Shown one piece after another: positions 14,871 to 26,243 of a stretch of DNA of 48,368 nt; within the stretch, counting starts at the first letter, position 1, and the number at the start of each line of letters is the position of its first letter. The DNA lies in contig JAIPAL010000009.1 of the NCBI GenBank assembly GCA_021740085.1, forward strand, positions 1-48,368. Reading direction: 5' to 3'. The stretch comes from Crocinitomicaceae bacterium (GTDB lineage: Bacteria; Bacteroidota; Bacteroidia; Flavobacteriales_D; Crocinitomicaceae). The translations under genes were made by a program, and so were the position numbers. The notes under the pieces were generated by a model that had not been told where the DNA came from, did no database searches, and worked only from the letters and a program-made list of their open reading frames with translations.

Positions 14871-14893
14871 AAGGGGAGTAACATCCCCTTTTT
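14871..14893 (+). terminator. Terminator or attenuator between tuf and tRNA-Trp
   Basis: AAGGGGA and TCCCCTT form a 7-bp stem around a GTAACA loop, ending in a run of five T. It ends 2 bases before tRNA-Trp, so secE-nusG and the ribosomal genes depend on read-through or on another promoter. Confidence 0.7.
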
Positions 14894-14895
14894 AA

Positions 14896-14968
14896 ACGGG
14901 TGTAGCTCAGCTGGTAGAGTGGTGGTTTCCAAAACCATTGGTCGTGGGTTCGAATCCTACCGCCCGTG
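14896..14968 (+). tRNA. tRNA-Trp (CCA)
   Basis: The 73-base cloverleaf closes with ACGGGTG/CGCCCGT and discriminator G. The anticodon loop is TT-CCA-AA in a GTGGT/ACCAT stem. tRNA-Trp directly before secE is a conserved bacterial order. Confidence 0.97.
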
Positions 14969-14988
14969 CAACATTTAAAACTGATTCT

Positions 14989-15213
14989 GTGTCAAAAATT
15001 AGAGCATATTTTAACGAAACTTACCATGAAATGGTTCATAATGTTACTTGGCCAACTTGGAAAGAACTACAGAATAATACAATCATTGTTGTTATTGCGT
15101 CTATTCTTATAGCCTTAATGATATTTTTAATGGATTTCTTGTTTGGAATATCAGCTGCGAAAGATCCTTTTTGGAAAGGCTTGCTTGGTTATTTTTATAC
15201 TATTAAATTTTAA
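14989..15213 (+). CDS. secE: Preprotein translocase subunit SecE
   Basis: This 74-residue inner-membrane protein belongs to the SecYEG channel. I start it at the GTG at 14989, giving MSKIRAYFNETYHEM; the frame stays open upstream into tRNA-Trp but that part cannot be coding. The conserved amphipathic segment EMVHNVTWPTWKEL precedes one membrane helix, NTIIVVIASILIALMIFLMDF. The single-helix form is normal for most bacteria. nusG starts 2 bases after its stop. Confidence 0.95.
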   Translation: MSKIRAYFNETYHEMVHNVTWPTWKELQNNTIIVVIASILIALMIFLMDFLFGISAAKDPFWKGLLGYFYTIKF

Positions 15214-15215
15214 TA

Positions 15216-15767
15216 ATGACTGAGATAATTAAAAAGTGGTATGTTGTCCGTGCAGTAAGTGGCAAGGAAAAGAAAGTGAAGGAGTACTTGGAGCTTGAAA
15301 TTGCTCGTCATAAATTGACGGATTTCGTTAGCCAAGTGCTAATTCCTACCGAAAAAGTATTCCAAATACGTAATGGTAAGAAAATAAATAAAGAAAAAGC
15401 TTATTTACCTGGGTATGTTTTATTAGAGGCTGCTTTGGTAGGTGAGGTACAACATATAATTAAAGGAATTCCTAATGTTATTGGTTTCCTGGGCGGTAAA
15501 AAGGGTGGTGAACCCATTCCAATGCGATTGTCAGAGGTAAATAGGATATTAGGAAAGTTTGATGAACTTTCTGAAACTGAAGAAGAATTGAGAATTCCAT
15601 TTACTATCGGAGAAGCCGTTAAGGTAATCGATGGTCCTTTTAATAATTTCAGCGGCGTGGTTGATGAAATAAATGAAGAGAAGAAGAAATTAAAAGTAAT
15701 GGTAAAAATATTTGGTAGAAAAAACTTGCTAGAATTAAGTTACATGCAGGTCGAAAAAGATGTTTAA
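15216..15767 (+). CDS. nusG: Transcription termination/antitermination factor NusG
   Basis: This 183-residue protein has an N-terminal NGN domain (KKWYVVRAVSGKEKKVKEYL, then LPGYVLLEA and IPNVIGFLGG) and a C-terminal KOW domain (GEAVKVIDGPFNNFSGVV). It binds RNA polymerase and couples it to Rho or the ribosome. It follows secE at 2 bases and precedes rplK by 83 bases, the standard gene order. Confidence 0.97.
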   Translation: MTEIIKKWYVVRAVSGKEKKVKEYLELEIARHKLTDFVSQVLIPTEKVFQIRNGKKINKEKAYLPGYVLLEAALVGEVQHIIKGIPNVIGFLGGKKGGEPIPMRLSEVNRILGKFDELSETEEELRIPFTIGEAVKVIDGPFNNFSGVVDEINEEKKKLKVMVKIFGRKNLLELSYMQVEKDV

Positions 15768-15782
15768 ATAGTTTATTAACCC

Positions 15783-15835
15783 GTAGGAGTGAGGAAATCG
15801 ATTAAAGCTTCCCGAAAATACTCACGTTTGACTAC
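15783..15835 (+). promoter_or_regulatory. Structured leader of the rplK-rplA mRNA (possible L1 autoregulation site)
   Basis: In the 83-base gap before rplK, GTAG (15783-15786) can pair with CTAC (15832-15835) and GTGAG (15789-15793) with CTCAC (15821-15825), leaving an asymmetric internal loop (GA against GTTTGA) and a large apical part. L1 is known in several bacteria to repress the L11-L1 mRNA through a similar stem with an asymmetric loop, so this is a reasonable candidate, but the assignment is inferred. Confidence 0.4.
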
Positions 15836-15850
15836 ATAATTTTTATACAT

Positions 15851-16303
15851 ATGGCTAAAGAAGTAGCAGCGTTAATAAAGCTACAGATCAAAGGAGGAGC
15901 GGCGAACCCGTCACCACCAATTGGACCTGCATTAGGTGCTAAAGGTGTGAATATCATGGAATTTTGTAAGCAGTTTAATGCGCGAACACAAGATAAACCA
16001 GGTAAGGTTGTACCCGTTGTAATCACTGTTTACGGTGATAAATCTTTTGATTTCGTGCTAAAAACTCCCCCAGCAGCAGTGCAAATCACGGAGTATTCCA
16101 AAATCAAAAAAGGTTCTTCTGAACCTAATCGTGTTAAAGTTGGTTCTGTTACGTGGGATCAAGTGCGACTTATTGCGGAAGATAAAATGCCTGATTTAAA
16201 TTGTTTTACTGTCGATTCAGCTATGAAAATGGTTGCAGGAACAGCAAGAAGTATGGGAGTAACAGTAAAAGGTGGTGAAGCACCGAAAACCAAAAAATCA
16301 TAA
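15851..16303 (+). CDS. rplK: 50S ribosomal protein L11
   Basis: This 150-residue protein binds the GTPase-associated region of 23S rRNA. It has the N-terminal [20 protein letters not shown] with the proline pair, the [19 protein letters not shown] segment, and the C-terminal domain [18 protein letters not shown] and [10 protein letters not shown]. It heads the rplK-rplA-rplJ-rplL block; rplA follows after 3 bases. Confidence 0.98.
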   Translation: MAKEVAALIKLQIKGGAANPSPPIGPALGAKGVNIMEFCKQFNARTQDKPGKVVPVVITVYGDKSFDFVLKTPPAAVQITEYSKIKKGSSEPNRVKVGSVTWDQVRLIAEDKMPDLNCFTVDSAMKMVAGTARSMGVTVKGGEAPKTKKS

Positions 16304-16306
16304 GAC

Positions 16307-17002
16307 ATGAAAAGAATTTCAAAAAAGAGAAAGGATGTTTTGTCTAAATTTGATTTGACAAAATCATACACGTTAGTGGATGCTTGCGATTTGGTTAAGG
16401 CAATCACTACTTCTAAATTCGATGCATCAGTTGATATCTGTGTTCGTTTAGGTGTTGATCCTCGTAAAGCTAACCAAATGGTTAGAGGTACTGTGGCTCT
16501 TCCTCACGGAACTGGTAAAGATATTCGTGTTCTCGTTTTATGTACCCCTGACAAAGAAGCCGAAGCTATTGCTGCTGGTGCTGATTTTGTGGGTCTTGAC
16601 GATTACATTGAAAAAATCAAAGGCGGATGGACGGATATCGATGTAATTATTACAATGCCGTCAGTAATGGGTAAGGTGGGTGCATTAGGTCGTATTTTAG
16701 GACCTCGTGGATTAATGCCAAATCCAAAGACAGGTACAGTTACATTAGATGTTGCTAAGGCAGTAGTAGAAGTGAAAGCTGGAAAAATTGACTTTAAGGT
16801 TGATAAGTACGGTATTATTCACTCTTCGGTTGGTAAGGTAAGTTTTGAAAAAGATAAGTTGCGTGAAAATGCAAGCGAATTGATTTCAACACTTATTAAA
16901 CTTAAGCCTTCTGCAGCTAAAGGAACCTACATTAAAAGTATTTACATAAGCTCAACAATGAGTGCAGGAATACAAATTGACACTAAATCTGTAACAGCTT
17001 AA
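16307..17002 (+). CDS. rplA: 50S ribosomal protein L1
   Basis: This 231-residue protein forms the L1 stalk of the large subunit and in many bacteria represses its own mRNA. The signature [21 protein letters not shown] (read here in two parts: [10 protein letters not shown] and PRGLMPNPK) and the [21 protein letters not shown] segment are intact. It sits 3 bases after rplK, so translation is probably coupled. Confidence 0.98.
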   Translation: MKRISKKRKDVLSKFDLTKSYTLVDACDLVKAITTSKFDASVDICVRLGVDPRKANQMVRGTVALPHGTGKDIRVLVLCTPDKEAEAIAAGADFVGLDDYIEKIKGGWTDIDVIITMPSVMGKVGALGRILGPRGLMPNPKTGTVTLDVAKAVVEVKAGKIDFKVDKYGIIHSSVGKVSFEKDKLRENASELISTLIKLKPSAAKGTYIKSIYISSTMSAGIQIDTKSVTA

Positions 17003-17014
17003 AACTTAAGTAAA

Positions 17015-17536
17015 ATGACAAGAGAAGAAAAAGCAAAGTATATTGAAGATTTAGCAGCTGAATTATCAGGTTCCAATGTTTTGTATTTAACGGATACCGC
17101 TGAATTAACAGTAGAAAAAATAGACGCTTTAAGAAGAAGATGTTTTCAATCTAATATCTCTTTAAAAGTTGTTAAAAATGCCTTGCTTGAAAAAGCAATG
17201 GATAGAGTTGAAGGTAAGAATTATGGTAAATTGAGAGATGTTTTGAAAGGCTCGACTTCTATCATGATTTCTGCTGAGGCGAATTCCCCGGCAAAATTAA
17301 TCCAAGAATTTCGAAAGAAAAATTCAAAACCGATTCTTAAAGGTGCTTATATTGATGAAGCAATTTTTATTGGTGATGATCAATTAATTGTTCTTGAGTC
17401 TTTAAAAAGCAAAGAAGAATTGGTTGGTGAAATTATTGGATTGTTACTAAGTCCTGCTAAGAATGTATTGTCAGGTTTGCAAGGAGCTGGCGGAAAAATT
17501 GCAGGCATATTGAAAACGCTCGAGAATAGAGCATAA
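17015..17536 (+). CDS. rplJ: 50S ribosomal protein L10
   Basis: This 173-residue protein anchors the L7/L12 dimers to the ribosome. It shows the L10 start MTREEKAKYIEDLAAEL, the rRNA-binding region with LRRRCFQSNISLKVVKNALL, and a long C-terminal helix that binds L12. It precedes rplL by 39 bases. Confidence 0.97.
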   Translation: MTREEKAKYIEDLAAELSGSNVLYLTDTAELTVEKIDALRRRCFQSNISLKVVKNALLEKAMDRVEGKNYGKLRDVLKGSTSIMISAEANSPAKLIQEFRKKNSKPILKGAYIDEAIFIGDDQLIVLESLKSKEELVGEIIGLLLSPAKNVLSGLQGAGGKIAGILKTLENRA

Positions 17537-17575
17537 TTAAATTATTTATTAAACCCTTTATCAAAATTAAATAAA

Positions 17576-17953
17576 ATGGCTGATTTAAAGCAAATTGCAG
17601 AAACACTAGTTAACCTAACAGTAAAAGAAGTTAGTGAGTTAGCAACAATTTTAAAAGATGAATACGGTATTGAGCCTGCAGCTGCAGCTCCAGTTATGAT
17701 GGCTGGTGGCGGTGGTGCATCTGAAGCTGTAGAAGAAGAGAAAACAGAATTTGATGTTATCTTGAAGTTCGGTGGACCTAACAAGCTTGCAGTAGTTAAA
17801 CTTGTAAAAGAACTTACTGGTAATGGTTTGAAAGAATCTAAAGATCTAGTAGATGCAGCTCCTTCTGCTATCAAAGAAGGTGTATCAAAAGATGAAGCTG
17901 AGGGACTAAGAAAGGCTCTTGAAGAGGCTGGTGCCGAGGTTGAAGTTAAATAA
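17576..17953 (+). CDS. rplL: 50S ribosomal protein L7/L12
   Basis: This 125-residue acidic protein recruits translation factors. The N-terminal dimerisation helix is followed by an Ala/Gly/Pro hinge ([15 protein letters not shown]) and the C-terminal domain with [22 protein letters not shown] and [17 protein letters not shown]. It is followed by a hairpin before rpoB. Confidence 0.98.
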   Translation: MADLKQIAETLVNLTVKEVSELATILKDEYGIEPAAAAPVMMAGGGGASEAVEEEKTEFDVILKFGGPNKLAVVKLVKELTGNGLKESKDLVDAAPSAIKEGVSKDEAEGLRKALEEAGAEVEVK

Positions 17954-17968
17954 TATTATCGATTAATT

Positions 17969-18015
17969 ACAGAACAGGCAACCGATTTTTCGGCTGCCTT
18001 GTTCTGTTTGTTTTT
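17969..18015 (+). terminator. Attenuator-like hairpin between rplL and rpoB
   Basis: ACAGAACA (17969-17976) pairs with TGTTCTGT (18000-18007), then GGCA with TGCC after a one-base bulge, then CCGA with TCGG around a T-rich loop. A T-rich tail (TTGTTTTT) follows. The shape is that of an intrinsic terminator. In E. coli a partial terminator at the same place lowers rpoB expression relative to the ribosomal genes; the same role is inferred here. Confidence 0.7.
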
Positions 18016-18052
18016 AAAGTACTTTTCATTCTTCACTAAAAAAAATTAAGCC

Positions 18053-21000
18053 TTGGCAACAACGAATAATTCAACTAGAATTAATTTTGCTTCAAGCAAA
18101 AATCAATTTGATTACCCGGATTTCTTGGAGATCCAATTAAAATCTTTTAAAGAGTTTTTTCAGTTAGAAACAACTCCTGAAAACAGGGATAGTGAGGGCC
18201 TATTTAAGGTTTTCGCAGAAAATTTTCCTATAACTGATACGCGAAATCAATTCGTGTTAGAGTTTTTGGATTATTTTATTGATCCACCTCGATACACTAT
18301 CGAAGAATGTATCGAAAGAGGCTTGACGTACAGCGTCCCTCTTAAAGCAAAATTGAAATTGTATTGTACCGATCCTGAACATGAGGATTTTGAAACCATC
18401 GTTCAAGATGTGTATTTAGGTACAATTCCTTATATGACACCAAAGGGTTCATTTGTAATTAATGGCGCAGAACGTGTTATCGTTTCGCAATTACATAGAT
18501 CACCAGGTGTGTTTTTTGGTCAAAGTAGGCATGCTAATGGAACCAAATTGTATTCTGCACGAGTTATTCCTTTTAAAGGATCTTGGATAGAATTTGCAAC
18601 GGATATCAATAGTATCATGTATGCTTATATCGATCGTAAAAAGAAATTACCTGTTACTACGCTCTTCCGTGCAATTGGATATGAAACGGATCGTGATATA
18701 TTGGAAATTTTTGGTTTAGCTGATGAAGTGAAAATCAATAAGGCCAATATGAAAAAGTTGCTTGGTCGAAGACTTGCAGCTAGGGTGCTTAAAACATGGA
18801 TCGAAGATTTCGTTGATGAAGATACTGGTGAAGTTGTTTCCATCGAAAGAAATGAAGTAATTCTTGATCGTGAACTTACGGTTGAAGAAGAGCATTTAGA
18901 TCAAATCCTTAACTCAGGAACGAAATCAGTTATTTTGCACAAGGAAAATGCAAATTCGACGGATTATACGATTATTTATAACACGCTTCAAAAAGATACT
19001 TCTAACTCTGGGAAAGAAGCAATTGAACATATTTACCGTCAATTAAGAAATTCTGATGCGCCTGATTTTGAAACGGCTAGAGGTGTTTTTGAAAAATTAT
19101 TCTTCTCCGATACTCGTTATGATTTAGGTGAAGTTGGACGTTACAGGTTAAACAAAAAGTTGAAAATAGATGCGAATGAATCATCTCGTGTCTTAACGAA
19201 AAATGACATTATTCAAATCGTTAAATACCTAATCGAACTTATTAATTCTAAGGCCGATGTGGATGATATCGATCACTTGTCTAACAGAAGGGTTAGAACG
19301 GTTGGTGAGCAATTGTATTCTCAATTTGGTGTTGGTTTAGCTCGTATGGCTCGAACAATTCGTGAACGAATGAATGTAAGAGACAATGAGGTATTTACTC
19401 CAATTGACCTTATTAACGCGAAAACATTATCTTCCGTAATAAATTCTTTTTTTGGGACCAATCAATTATCTCAATTCATGGATCAAACAAATCCGCTGTC
19501 AGAAGTTACGCACAAACGTAGGCTTTCTGCACTAGGACCAGGCGGTTTGTCACGTGAAAGAGCAGGTTTTGAGGTACGAGATGTCCATTATACGCACTAC
19601 GGCCGTTTGTGTACAATTGAAACGCCGGAAGGACCAAATATTGGTTTGATATCTTCTTTGTGTGTATTCGCTAAGGTAAATAAGTTAGGATTTATTGAAA
19701 CGCCTTATAGAAAAGTTGAAAAAGGAAAAGTAGTCTTCAATGAAGAGCCAATCTATTTGGCTGCTGAAGAAGAAGACACTAAAATAATTGCGCAAGCAAA
19801 TGCAGTAATTGATGACAAAGGAAATTTCCTTTCTAATCTTGTAAAAGCAAGGTTTGAAGGTGATTTTCCAGTTGTTCAACCTGATAAATTAACATTAATG
19901 GATGTTGGAGCGAATCAAATTGCTTCAATAGCGGCATCTTCTATTCCGTTCTTGGAGCATGATGATGCGAATCGTGCCCTAATGGGATCAAACATGCAAC
20001 GTCAAGCGGTTCCTTTATTACGACCAAATTCCCCAATTGTTGGAACTGGTATAGAAAGATTGGTAGCGCGTGATTCTCGTGTACTTATCAATGCTGTTGG
20101 TAAAGGTATCGTAGAATATGTAGATGCTAACGAGATCGTTATTCGTTATGATTGGACTAAGGAAGATAAATTAGTGAGCTTCGATAGTGAAGTTGTTCAC
20201 TATTCCTTGACAAAATTTAGAAAAACAAATCAAAGTACTTGTATTAATTTAAAACCTATCGTAGAAAAAGGCGATCGTGTTGAGCAAGGACAAGTATTGT
20301 GCGAAGGATATGCTACTCAAAATGGTGAATTAGCTCTAGGGCAAAATTTAAAAGTAGCTTTCATGCCTTGGAAAGGGTATAATTTCGAAGATGCTATCGT
20401 GATTTCTGAGAAAGTGGTTCGTGATGATATCTTTACCTCTATTCATATTGATGAATATTCATTAGATGTTAGGGATACTAAACGTGGAATGGAAGAATTA
20501 ACTTCCGATATTCCAAACGTGAGTGAAGAAGCAACAAAAGATTTAGATGAAAATGGCTTAATCCGAATTGGAGCAGACATTAAGGAAGGTGATATATTAA
20601 TTGGTAAAATTACACCGAAAGGTGAAACGGATCCTTCACCGGAAGAAAAATTATTACGTGCTATCTTTGGTGACAAAGCTGGTGATGTTAAAGATGCTTC
20701 TTTAAAAGCAGGCCCTTCTCTTCGCGGAACTGTTATTGAGAAAAAATTATTCTCAAGAGCGGTTAAAGAACGAAAAGCAAAAAATCAAGATAAATCAATT
20801 CTTGAAGCTATCGACTCGGAATATCAACGAGATTTCATTCAATTGAAAGAAAAGTTAGTGGAGAAATTATTGATGATTTTGGGTGAGCAAAAATCAAACG
20901 GTGTATTCAATAATTTTAAGGAAGAATTGATTAAAAAAGGGACTAAGTTTACTGAAAAGTCTCTTCTAGCAATTGATTTTACGATTATTAATCCACTTAA

Positions 21001-21862
21001 TTGGTCGGCTGATACTACTATAAATCAATTGATTTCTAGGGTTATCCATAATTACAGCATTAAAGCGAATGATTTACTAGGTAATTATAAACGTCGTAAG
21101 TTCCACATTTCTGTTGGGGATGAACTTCCTGCTGGAATCGTGAAATTAGCAAAGGTTTATGTTGCTAAAAAACGTAAATTAAAAGTGGGTGATAAAATGG
21201 CAGGTCGCCACGGTAACAAAGGTATTGTTGCGAATATTGTTCGTCAAGAAGACATGCCTTTCTTAGAAGATGGAACACCTGTAGATATCGTTTTAAATCC
21301 ATTAGGTGTACCTTCAAGGATGAACTTAGGTCAGATTTATGAAACCGTTTTAGGATGGGCTGGAGAAAAAATGGGTGTTAAGTTTGCTACCCCAATTTTT
21401 GATGGTGCTACACCGGATGAAATCAATGAATTGACAGATAAAGCTGGCGTGCCAAGATCAGGTAAAACATATCTTTATGATGGTGGTACCGGTGAAAGAT
21501 TCCATCAGCCAGCAACAGTGGGTGTAATTTACATGTTGAAATTATCTCACATGGTTGATGACAAAATGCACTCTCGTTCTATCGGACCGTATTCATTAAT
21601 TACGCAACAACCGCTTGGTGGTAAAGCACAATTCGGAGGTCAGCGTTTTGGTGAAATGGAGGTATGGGCAATTGAAGCATTTGGTGCTGCTAATATCCTT
21701 CAGGAAATCCTAACGATTAAATCTGATGATGTTAATGGTCGTTCTAAAGCATACGAGGCAATCGTGAAAGGAGACAATATTCCAGAACCTGGAATTCCTG
21801 AATCTTTCAACGTATTGTTACATGAATTACGTGGATTGTGCTTGAATGTGAGCATGGATTAA
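18053..21862 (+). CDS. rpoB: DNA-directed RNA polymerase subunit beta
   Basis: This 1269-residue protein starts at a TTG (18053-18055). The start fits because Bacteroidota RpoB begins with a short Thr/Asn-rich stretch then [15 protein letters not shown], and the next in-frame ATG is far inside the lobe. The rifampicin region [29 protein letters not shown] has the wild-type Asp, His and Ser residues, suggesting rifampicin sensitivity. The catalytic-core segments [12 protein letters not shown] and the C-terminal [11 protein letters not shown] are intact. rpoC follows after 33 bases. Confidence 0.98.
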   Translation: MATTNNSTRINFASSKNQFDYPDFLEIQLKSFKEFFQLETTPENRDSEGLFKVFAENFPITDTRNQFVLEFLDYFIDPPRYTIEECIERGLTYSVPLKAKLKLYCTDPEHEDFETIVQDVYLGTIPYMTPKGSFVINGAERVIVSQLHRSPGVFFGQSRHANGTKLYSARVIPFKGSWIEFATDINSIMYAYIDRKKKLPVTTLFRAIGYETDRDILEIFGLADEVKINKANMKKLLGRRLAARVLKTWIEDFVDEDTGEVVSIERNEVILDRELTVEEEHLDQILNSGTKSVILHKENANSTDYTIIYNTLQKDTSNSGKEAIEHIYRQLRNSDAPDFETARGVFEKLFFSDTRYDLGEVGRYRLNKKLKIDANESSRVLTKNDIIQIVKYLIELINSKADVDDIDHLSNRRVRTVGEQLYSQFGVGLARMARTIRERMNVRDNEVFTPIDLINAKTLSSVINSFFGTNQLSQFMDQTNPLSEVTHKRRLSALGPGGLSRERAGFEVRDVHYTHYGRLCTIETPEGPNIGLISSLCVFAKVNKLGFIETPYRKVEKGKVVFNEEPIYLAAEEEDTKIIAQANAVIDDKGNFLSNLVKARFEGDFPVVQPDKLTLMDVGANQIASIAASSIPFLEHDDANRALMGSNMQRQAVPLLRPNSPIVGTGIERLVARDSRVLINAVGKGIVEYVDANEIVIRYDWTKEDKLVSFDSEVVHYSLTKFRKTNQSTCINLKPIVEKGDRVEQGQVLCEGYATQNGELALGQNLKVAFMPWKGYNFEDAIVISEKVVRDDIFTSIHIDEYSLDVRDTKRGMEELTSDIPNVSEEATKDLDENGLIRIGADIKEGDILIGKITPKGETDPSPEEKLLRAIFGDKAGDVKDASLKAGPSLRGTVIEKKLFSRAVKERKAKNQDKSILEAIDSEYQRDFIQLKEKLVEKLLMILGEQKSNGVFNNFKEELIKKGTKFTEKSLLAIDFTIINPLNWSADTTINQLISRVIHNYSIKANDLLGNYKRRKFHISVGDELPAGIVKLAKVYVAKKRKLKVGDKMAGRHGNKGIVANIVRQEDMPFLEDGTPVDIVLNPLGVPSRMNLGQIYETVLGWAGEKMGVKFATPIFDGATPDEINELTDKAGVPRSGKTYLYDGGTGERFHQPATVGVIYMLKLSHMVDDKMHSRSIGPYSLITQQPLGGKAQFGGQRFGEMEVWAIEAFGAANILQEILTIKSDDVNGRSKAYEAIVKGDNIPEPGIPESFNVLLHELRGLCLNVSMD

Positions 21863-21895
21863 TTTGAATTTTTAACGAAATTATAACGGAATAAA

Positions 21896-24800
21896 ATGAC
21901 GTTCAAAAAAGAAACACCAAAAACACAAAGTAGTTTTAATAAAATTACGATATCACTTGCTTCACCGGAAAAAATTCTTAAGAATTCTAGCGGTGAAGTA
22001 TTAAAGCCTGAAACGATTAATTACAGAACGTATAAGCCGGAAAGAGATGGCTTGTTCTGTGAAAGAATTTTTGGCCCAGTTAAAGATTACGAATGTCACT
22101 GTGGTAAGTATAAGCGTATCCGATACAAAGGAATCGTTTGTGACCGTTGCGGTGTTGAGGTAACAGAAAAAAAGGTGAGAAGAGAACGAATGGGACACAT
22201 TTCATTGGTGGTTCCTGTTGCTCATATTTGGTATTTCCGATCTTTGCCAAACAAAATTGGATATCTATTAGGACTTCCAACTAAGAAGCTAGATCAAATA
22301 ATTTATTACGAAAGATATGTAGTTATTCAAGCTGGTTCCGCCGCTAATATTGAGGGGGAAGAATTGAAATACATGGATTTTATTGAAGAAGAAAAATACC
22401 TAGATATTCTTGAACATGACGCGATGAAGGATAATCATCACTTAGATGATTCTGATCCTAATAAATTTATCGCTAAAATGGGTGCGGAAGCATTACATGA
22501 TTTGTTGAAGGGCTTAAAGTTGGAAGAAATGTCTTACGAACTTCGTTCTAAAGCTGATACAGAAACTTCTGTTCAACGTAAGAATGAAGCTTTGAAAAGA
22601 TTGCAGGTCGTCGAGGCTATGCGCGATTCTCAAAAACGAATTGACAACAACCCTGAATGGATGATTGTTAAGGTTGTCCCTGTTATTCCGCCTGAGTTAA
22701 GACCTTTAGTGCCGCTTGATGGTGGTCGTTTCGCTACATCAGATTTAAATGATCTATATCGTCGTGTAATTATTAGAAATAATCGTTTAAAACGATTAAT
22801 TGAAATAAAAGCGCCAGAGGTGATCTTGAGAAATGAGAAAAGAATGTTGCAAGAATCGGTAGATTCATTATTCGATAATTCAAGAAAGTCGAGTGCTGTT
22901 AAAACTGAATCTAATAGAGCGTTAAAATCTCTTTCTGATTCATTGAAAGGAAAACAAGGACGTTTTAGACAAAATTTATTAGGAAAACGTGTTGATTATT
23001 CTGCACGTTCTGTAATTGTTGTCGGTCCAGATTTAAAATTACACGAATGTGGTTTGCCAAAAGATATGGCAGCGGAACTTTATAAGCCGTTCATTATTCG
23101 TAAAATGATCGAACGAGGGATTGTAAAAACAGTTAAATCCGCAAAGAAAATTGTTGATAAGAAGGAACCTGTTGTTTGGGATATCCTTGAAAACATATTG
23201 AAGGGGCACCCTGTATTATTAAATAGAGCGCCTACTTTACACAGATTGGGAATTCAAGCTTTTCAACCAAAACTTATTGAAGGAAAAGCAATTCGCCTTC
23301 ATCCATTAGTAACGACCGCTTTTAATGCCGATTTTGATGGGGATCAAATGGCAGTGCATTTACCACTCGGTAATGCGGCAATTCTAGAAGCGCAAATGTT
23401 GATGCTTGCATCACATAATATTTTAAATCCTGCTAATGGTGCCCCAATTGCGGTTCCTTCTCAGGATATGGTGTTAGGTCTTTATTATATTACCAAAGGA
23501 AAAACTTCAACAAAAGAAGACATCGTTAAAGGCGAAGGAAGCACTTTCTATTCTCCAAAAGAAGTAATAATTGCTTTTAATGAAAAGAAATTAGATCTAC
23601 ATGCGCACATTAAAGTGAAAACGTATGACTTAAATCAAGAGGGAATTCCTGAATTACGAATTTTGGAAACTACTTGTGGTCGCGTTTTATTTAATGAGAA
23701 TGTGCCGAGAGAAGCAGGTTATATTAATGACGTTCTTACCAAAAAAGCACTTCGTGATATCATCGGTGAAGTATTGAAAATTTCTGGTACGTCTAGAACA
23801 GCAAAATTCTTAGATGATATCAAGGAATTAGGATACGAAATGGCATTCAGAGGAGGACTTTCTTTCAATTTAGACGATATTATTATCCCTAAGCAAAAAG
23901 AAGAATTAGTCTTGAAAGCGGAGAATGAAGTGAAAGATGTTATGATGAATTATAACATGGGTCTTATCACTAATAATGAACGATACAATCAAATTATTGA
24001 TATTTGGACGCATACTAATTCACGTTTAACTGCTACTTTAATGGATCAGTTAAAGACAGACAGACAAGGTTTCAATTCCATCTACATGATGTTTGATTCT
24101 GGTGCTCGTGGATCTAAAGAACAAATTCGTCAGCTTTCGGGTATGAGGGGATTGATGGCGAAACCTCAAAAATCTGGGGCAAGCGTTCAAGAAATTATTG
24201 AAAATCCAATTCTTTCTAACTTTAAAGAAGGTTTATCGATTCTTGAATACTTTATTTCTACGCACGGTGCTCGTAAAGGTCTTGCAGATACGGCTTTGAA
24301 AACGGCGGATGCTGGTTACTTAACTCGACGTTTAGTGGATGTTGCGCAAGATGTTGTTATTAATTCGAATGATTGTGGTACTTTACGTGGTATAGTAGCA
24401 ACAGCATTAAAGAAAAATGACGAAATAGTCGAGCCTTTGTACGATCGTATACTAGGTAGAACTTCTGTTCATGATGTTTATTTACCAGATTCTGATAAGT
24501 TAGTAGTTGCTGCTGGAGATGTAATTTCTGAAGTTTTTGCTAAAGAAATTGAAACCGCAGGGATTGAAGAGGTTGAAATTCGCTCAGTTCTTACTTGCGA
24601 AATGAGACGAGGTGTATGTTCAAAATGTTATGGTAGAAACTTGTCTAATCATAGATTGGCGCAAAGAGGTGATGCCGTTGGTGTTATCGCAGCTCAATCC
24701 ATTGGTGAACCAGGTACTCAGTTAACATTAAGAACTTTCCACGTGGGTGGTACAGCATCGAATATCGCTGATATTTCTGATATGAAAGCGAAAGCGAACG

Positions 24801-26194
24801 GTAAATTAGAAATGGAAGAATTACGAACCATTGAAAAGAAAAATGCCGATGGTACAGTGAAACATATTGTTGTTGGGCGTTCTGCTGAATTAAAAATTAC
24901 AGACGAGAAGACAGGGATTGCTGTTATGACAGCTAACGTTCCTTACGGTTCTGAATTAATGGTTAAAAACAATATTAAGATCAAAAAAGGAGACGTTATT
25001 TGTAAGTGGGATCCATATAATGCGCTTATTATTTCTGAAGTGGCAGGTAAGGTTGTATTTGACGGTATCGTTGAAGGTCTTACTTACCGTGAAGAAGTCG
25101 ATGAGCAAACTGGATTTACTGAAAAAGTAATTACAGAATCTCGTGATAAAAAACGAAGTCCTGCCATTCATATTATTGATCCGAAAACGAAAGAAGTGTT
25201 AAGAGAGTACTCTCTTCCTGTTAATGCGCATATTTCTGTAGAAGTAGGCGATAAATTGGAAGCAGGAGATACCTTGGTGAAAATTCCAAGATTGGCTGGT
25301 AAAACGGGTGATATTACCGGTGGTCTTCCTCGTGTAACTGAATTATTTGAAGCTAGAAATCCATCGAATCCTGCGGTTGTTGCAGAAATTGACGGAACGG
25401 CTTCATTTGGTAATATCAAAAGAGGAAATAGAGAGGTAATTATTACTTCAAAGTTAGGCGAAGTTAGAAAATACTTAGTTTCTCTATCCAAGCATATCCT
25501 TGTTCAACAAAATGACTTTATCCGTGCAGGACAGCCTTTGTCTGATGGTGCAATTACTCCAAATGATATCTTGAATATCGAGGGGCCAACGAAAGTACAA
25601 GAATATATTGTTAATGAAATCCAAGAGGTTTATAGACTTCAAGGGGTGAAAATTAACGATAAGCATTTCGAAGTTATTGTTCGTCAAATGATGTTGAAAG
25701 CAGAAATTATGGAGTCAGGTGATACTAGATTCTTAGAGGGTCAGTCTATCCATAAAGCAGATATCATGGAAGCAAATGATGAATTGTACGGAATGATGTT
25801 GGTACAAGATGCGGGTGATTCGTATGATGTGAAAAATGGACAACTTATTTCAATGAGAAAATTCAGAGATGAAAATTCTAAATTGAAACGAGAAGATAAA
25901 AATTTAATAGTAGCTCGTGAAGCAACTCCTGCAACTTCGATTCCTTTATTACAAGGTATCACAAGGGCATCGTTGCAAACGCAATCATTTATCTCGGCAG
26001 CTTCCTTCCAGGAAACTACTAAAGTGTTGAATGAAGCAGCAATTTCTGGAAAAGTAGATCATTTACTTGGTCTAAAGGAAAACGTGATTGTAGGTCATTT
26101 AATTCCTGCTGGAACAGGTGTGCGTGAGTATCAAAAGATGATTGTTGGTTCTCAGGAAGCGTATGATATGCTTGTTGAAGAAGCAGCTGAATAA
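21896..26194 (+). CDS. rpoC: DNA-directed RNA polymerase subunit beta'
   Basis: This 1432-residue protein carries the catalytic magnesium motif NADFDGD at residues 477-483, the N-terminal zinc site CHCGKYK..CDRCG, and the second zinc site [16 protein letters not shown]. The bridge and trigger-loop regions ([19 protein letters not shown] and [19 protein letters not shown]) are intact. It ends the operon and is followed 20 bases on by a strong terminator. Confidence 0.98.
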   Translation: MTFKKETPKTQSSFNKITISLASPEKILKNSSGEVLKPETINYRTYKPERDGLFCERIFGPVKDYECHCGKYKRIRYKGIVCDRCGVEVTEKKVRRERMGHISLVVPVAHIWYFRSLPNKIGYLLGLPTKKLDQIIYYERYVVIQAGSAANIEGEELKYMDFIEEEKYLDILEHDAMKDNHHLDDSDPNKFIAKMGAEALHDLLKGLKLEEMSYELRSKADTETSVQRKNEALKRLQVVEAMRDSQKRIDNNPEWMIVKVVPVIPPELRPLVPLDGGRFATSDLNDLYRRVIIRNNRLKRLIEIKAPEVILRNEKRMLQESVDSLFDNSRKSSAVKTESNRALKSLSDSLKGKQGRFRQNLLGKRVDYSARSVIVVGPDLKLHECGLPKDMAAELYKPFIIRKMIERGIVKTVKSAKKIVDKKEPVVWDILENILKGHPVLLNRAPTLHRLGIQAFQPKLIEGKAIRLHPLVTTAFNADFDGDQMAVHLPLGNAAILEAQMLMLASHNILNPANGAPIAVPSQDMVLGLYYITKGKTSTKEDIVKGEGSTFYSPKEVIIAFNEKKLDLHAHIKVKTYDLNQEGIPELRILETTCGRVLFNENVPREAGYINDVLTKKALRDIIGEVLKISGTSRTAKFLDDIKELGYEMAFRGGLSFNLDDIIIPKQKEELVLKAENEVKDVMMNYNMGLITNNERYNQIIDIWTHTNSRLTATLMDQLKTDRQGFNSIYMMFDSGARGSKEQIRQLSGMRGLMAKPQKSGASVQEIIENPILSNFKEGLSILEYFISTHGARKGLADTALKTADAGYLTRRLVDVAQDVVINSNDCGTLRGIVATALKKNDEIVEPLYDRILGRTSVHDVYLPDSDKLVVAAGDVISEVFAKEIETAGIEEVEIRSVLTCEMRRGVCSKCYGRNLSNHRLAQRGDAVGVIAAQSIGEPGTQLTLRTFHVGGTASNIADISDMKAKANGKLEMEELRTIEKKNADGTVKHIVVGRSAELKITDEKTGIAVMTANVPYGSELMVKNNIKIKKGDVICKWDPYNALIISEVAGKVVFDGIVEGLTYREEVDEQTGFTEKVITESRDKKRSPAIHIIDPKTKEVLREYSLPVNAHISVEVGDKLEAGDTLVKIPRLAGKTGDITGGLPRVTELFEARNPSNPAVVAEIDGTASFGNIKRGNREVIITSKLGEVRKYLVSLSKHILVQQNDFIRAGQPLSDGAITPNDILNIEGPTKVQEYIVNEIQEVYRLQGVKINDKHFEVIVRQMMLKAEIMESGDTRFLEGQSIHKADIMEANDELYGMMLVQDAGDSYDVKNGQLISMRKFRDENSKLKREDKNLIVAREATPATSIPLLQGITRASLQTQSFISAASFQETTKVLNEAAISGKVDHLLGLKENVIVGHLIPAGTGVREYQKMIVGSQEAYDMLVEEAAE

Positions 26195-26212
26195 AATCTT
26201 AATGTATAAGTT

Positions 26213-26243
26213 AAGGGGTGCTTTTTAGCACCCTTTTTTTTTT
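26213..26243 (+). terminator. Strong intrinsic terminator after rpoC
   Basis: GGGTGCT (26216-26222) pairs with AGCACCC (26227-26233) around a TTTT loop, followed by ten T. It separates rpoC from the convergent recG, whose stop codon touches the T-run. Confidence 0.93.

Noticed and set aside
14938-14988. Longer SecE starting inside tRNA-Trp
   Set aside because: The extra codons are the tRNA T-arm and acceptor sequence; the GTG at 14989 gives a normal SecE start.
17542-17874. Frame opposite rplL
   Set aside because: It is antisense to a fully conserved ribosomal gene and is a low-complexity shadow of its Ala/Gly codons.
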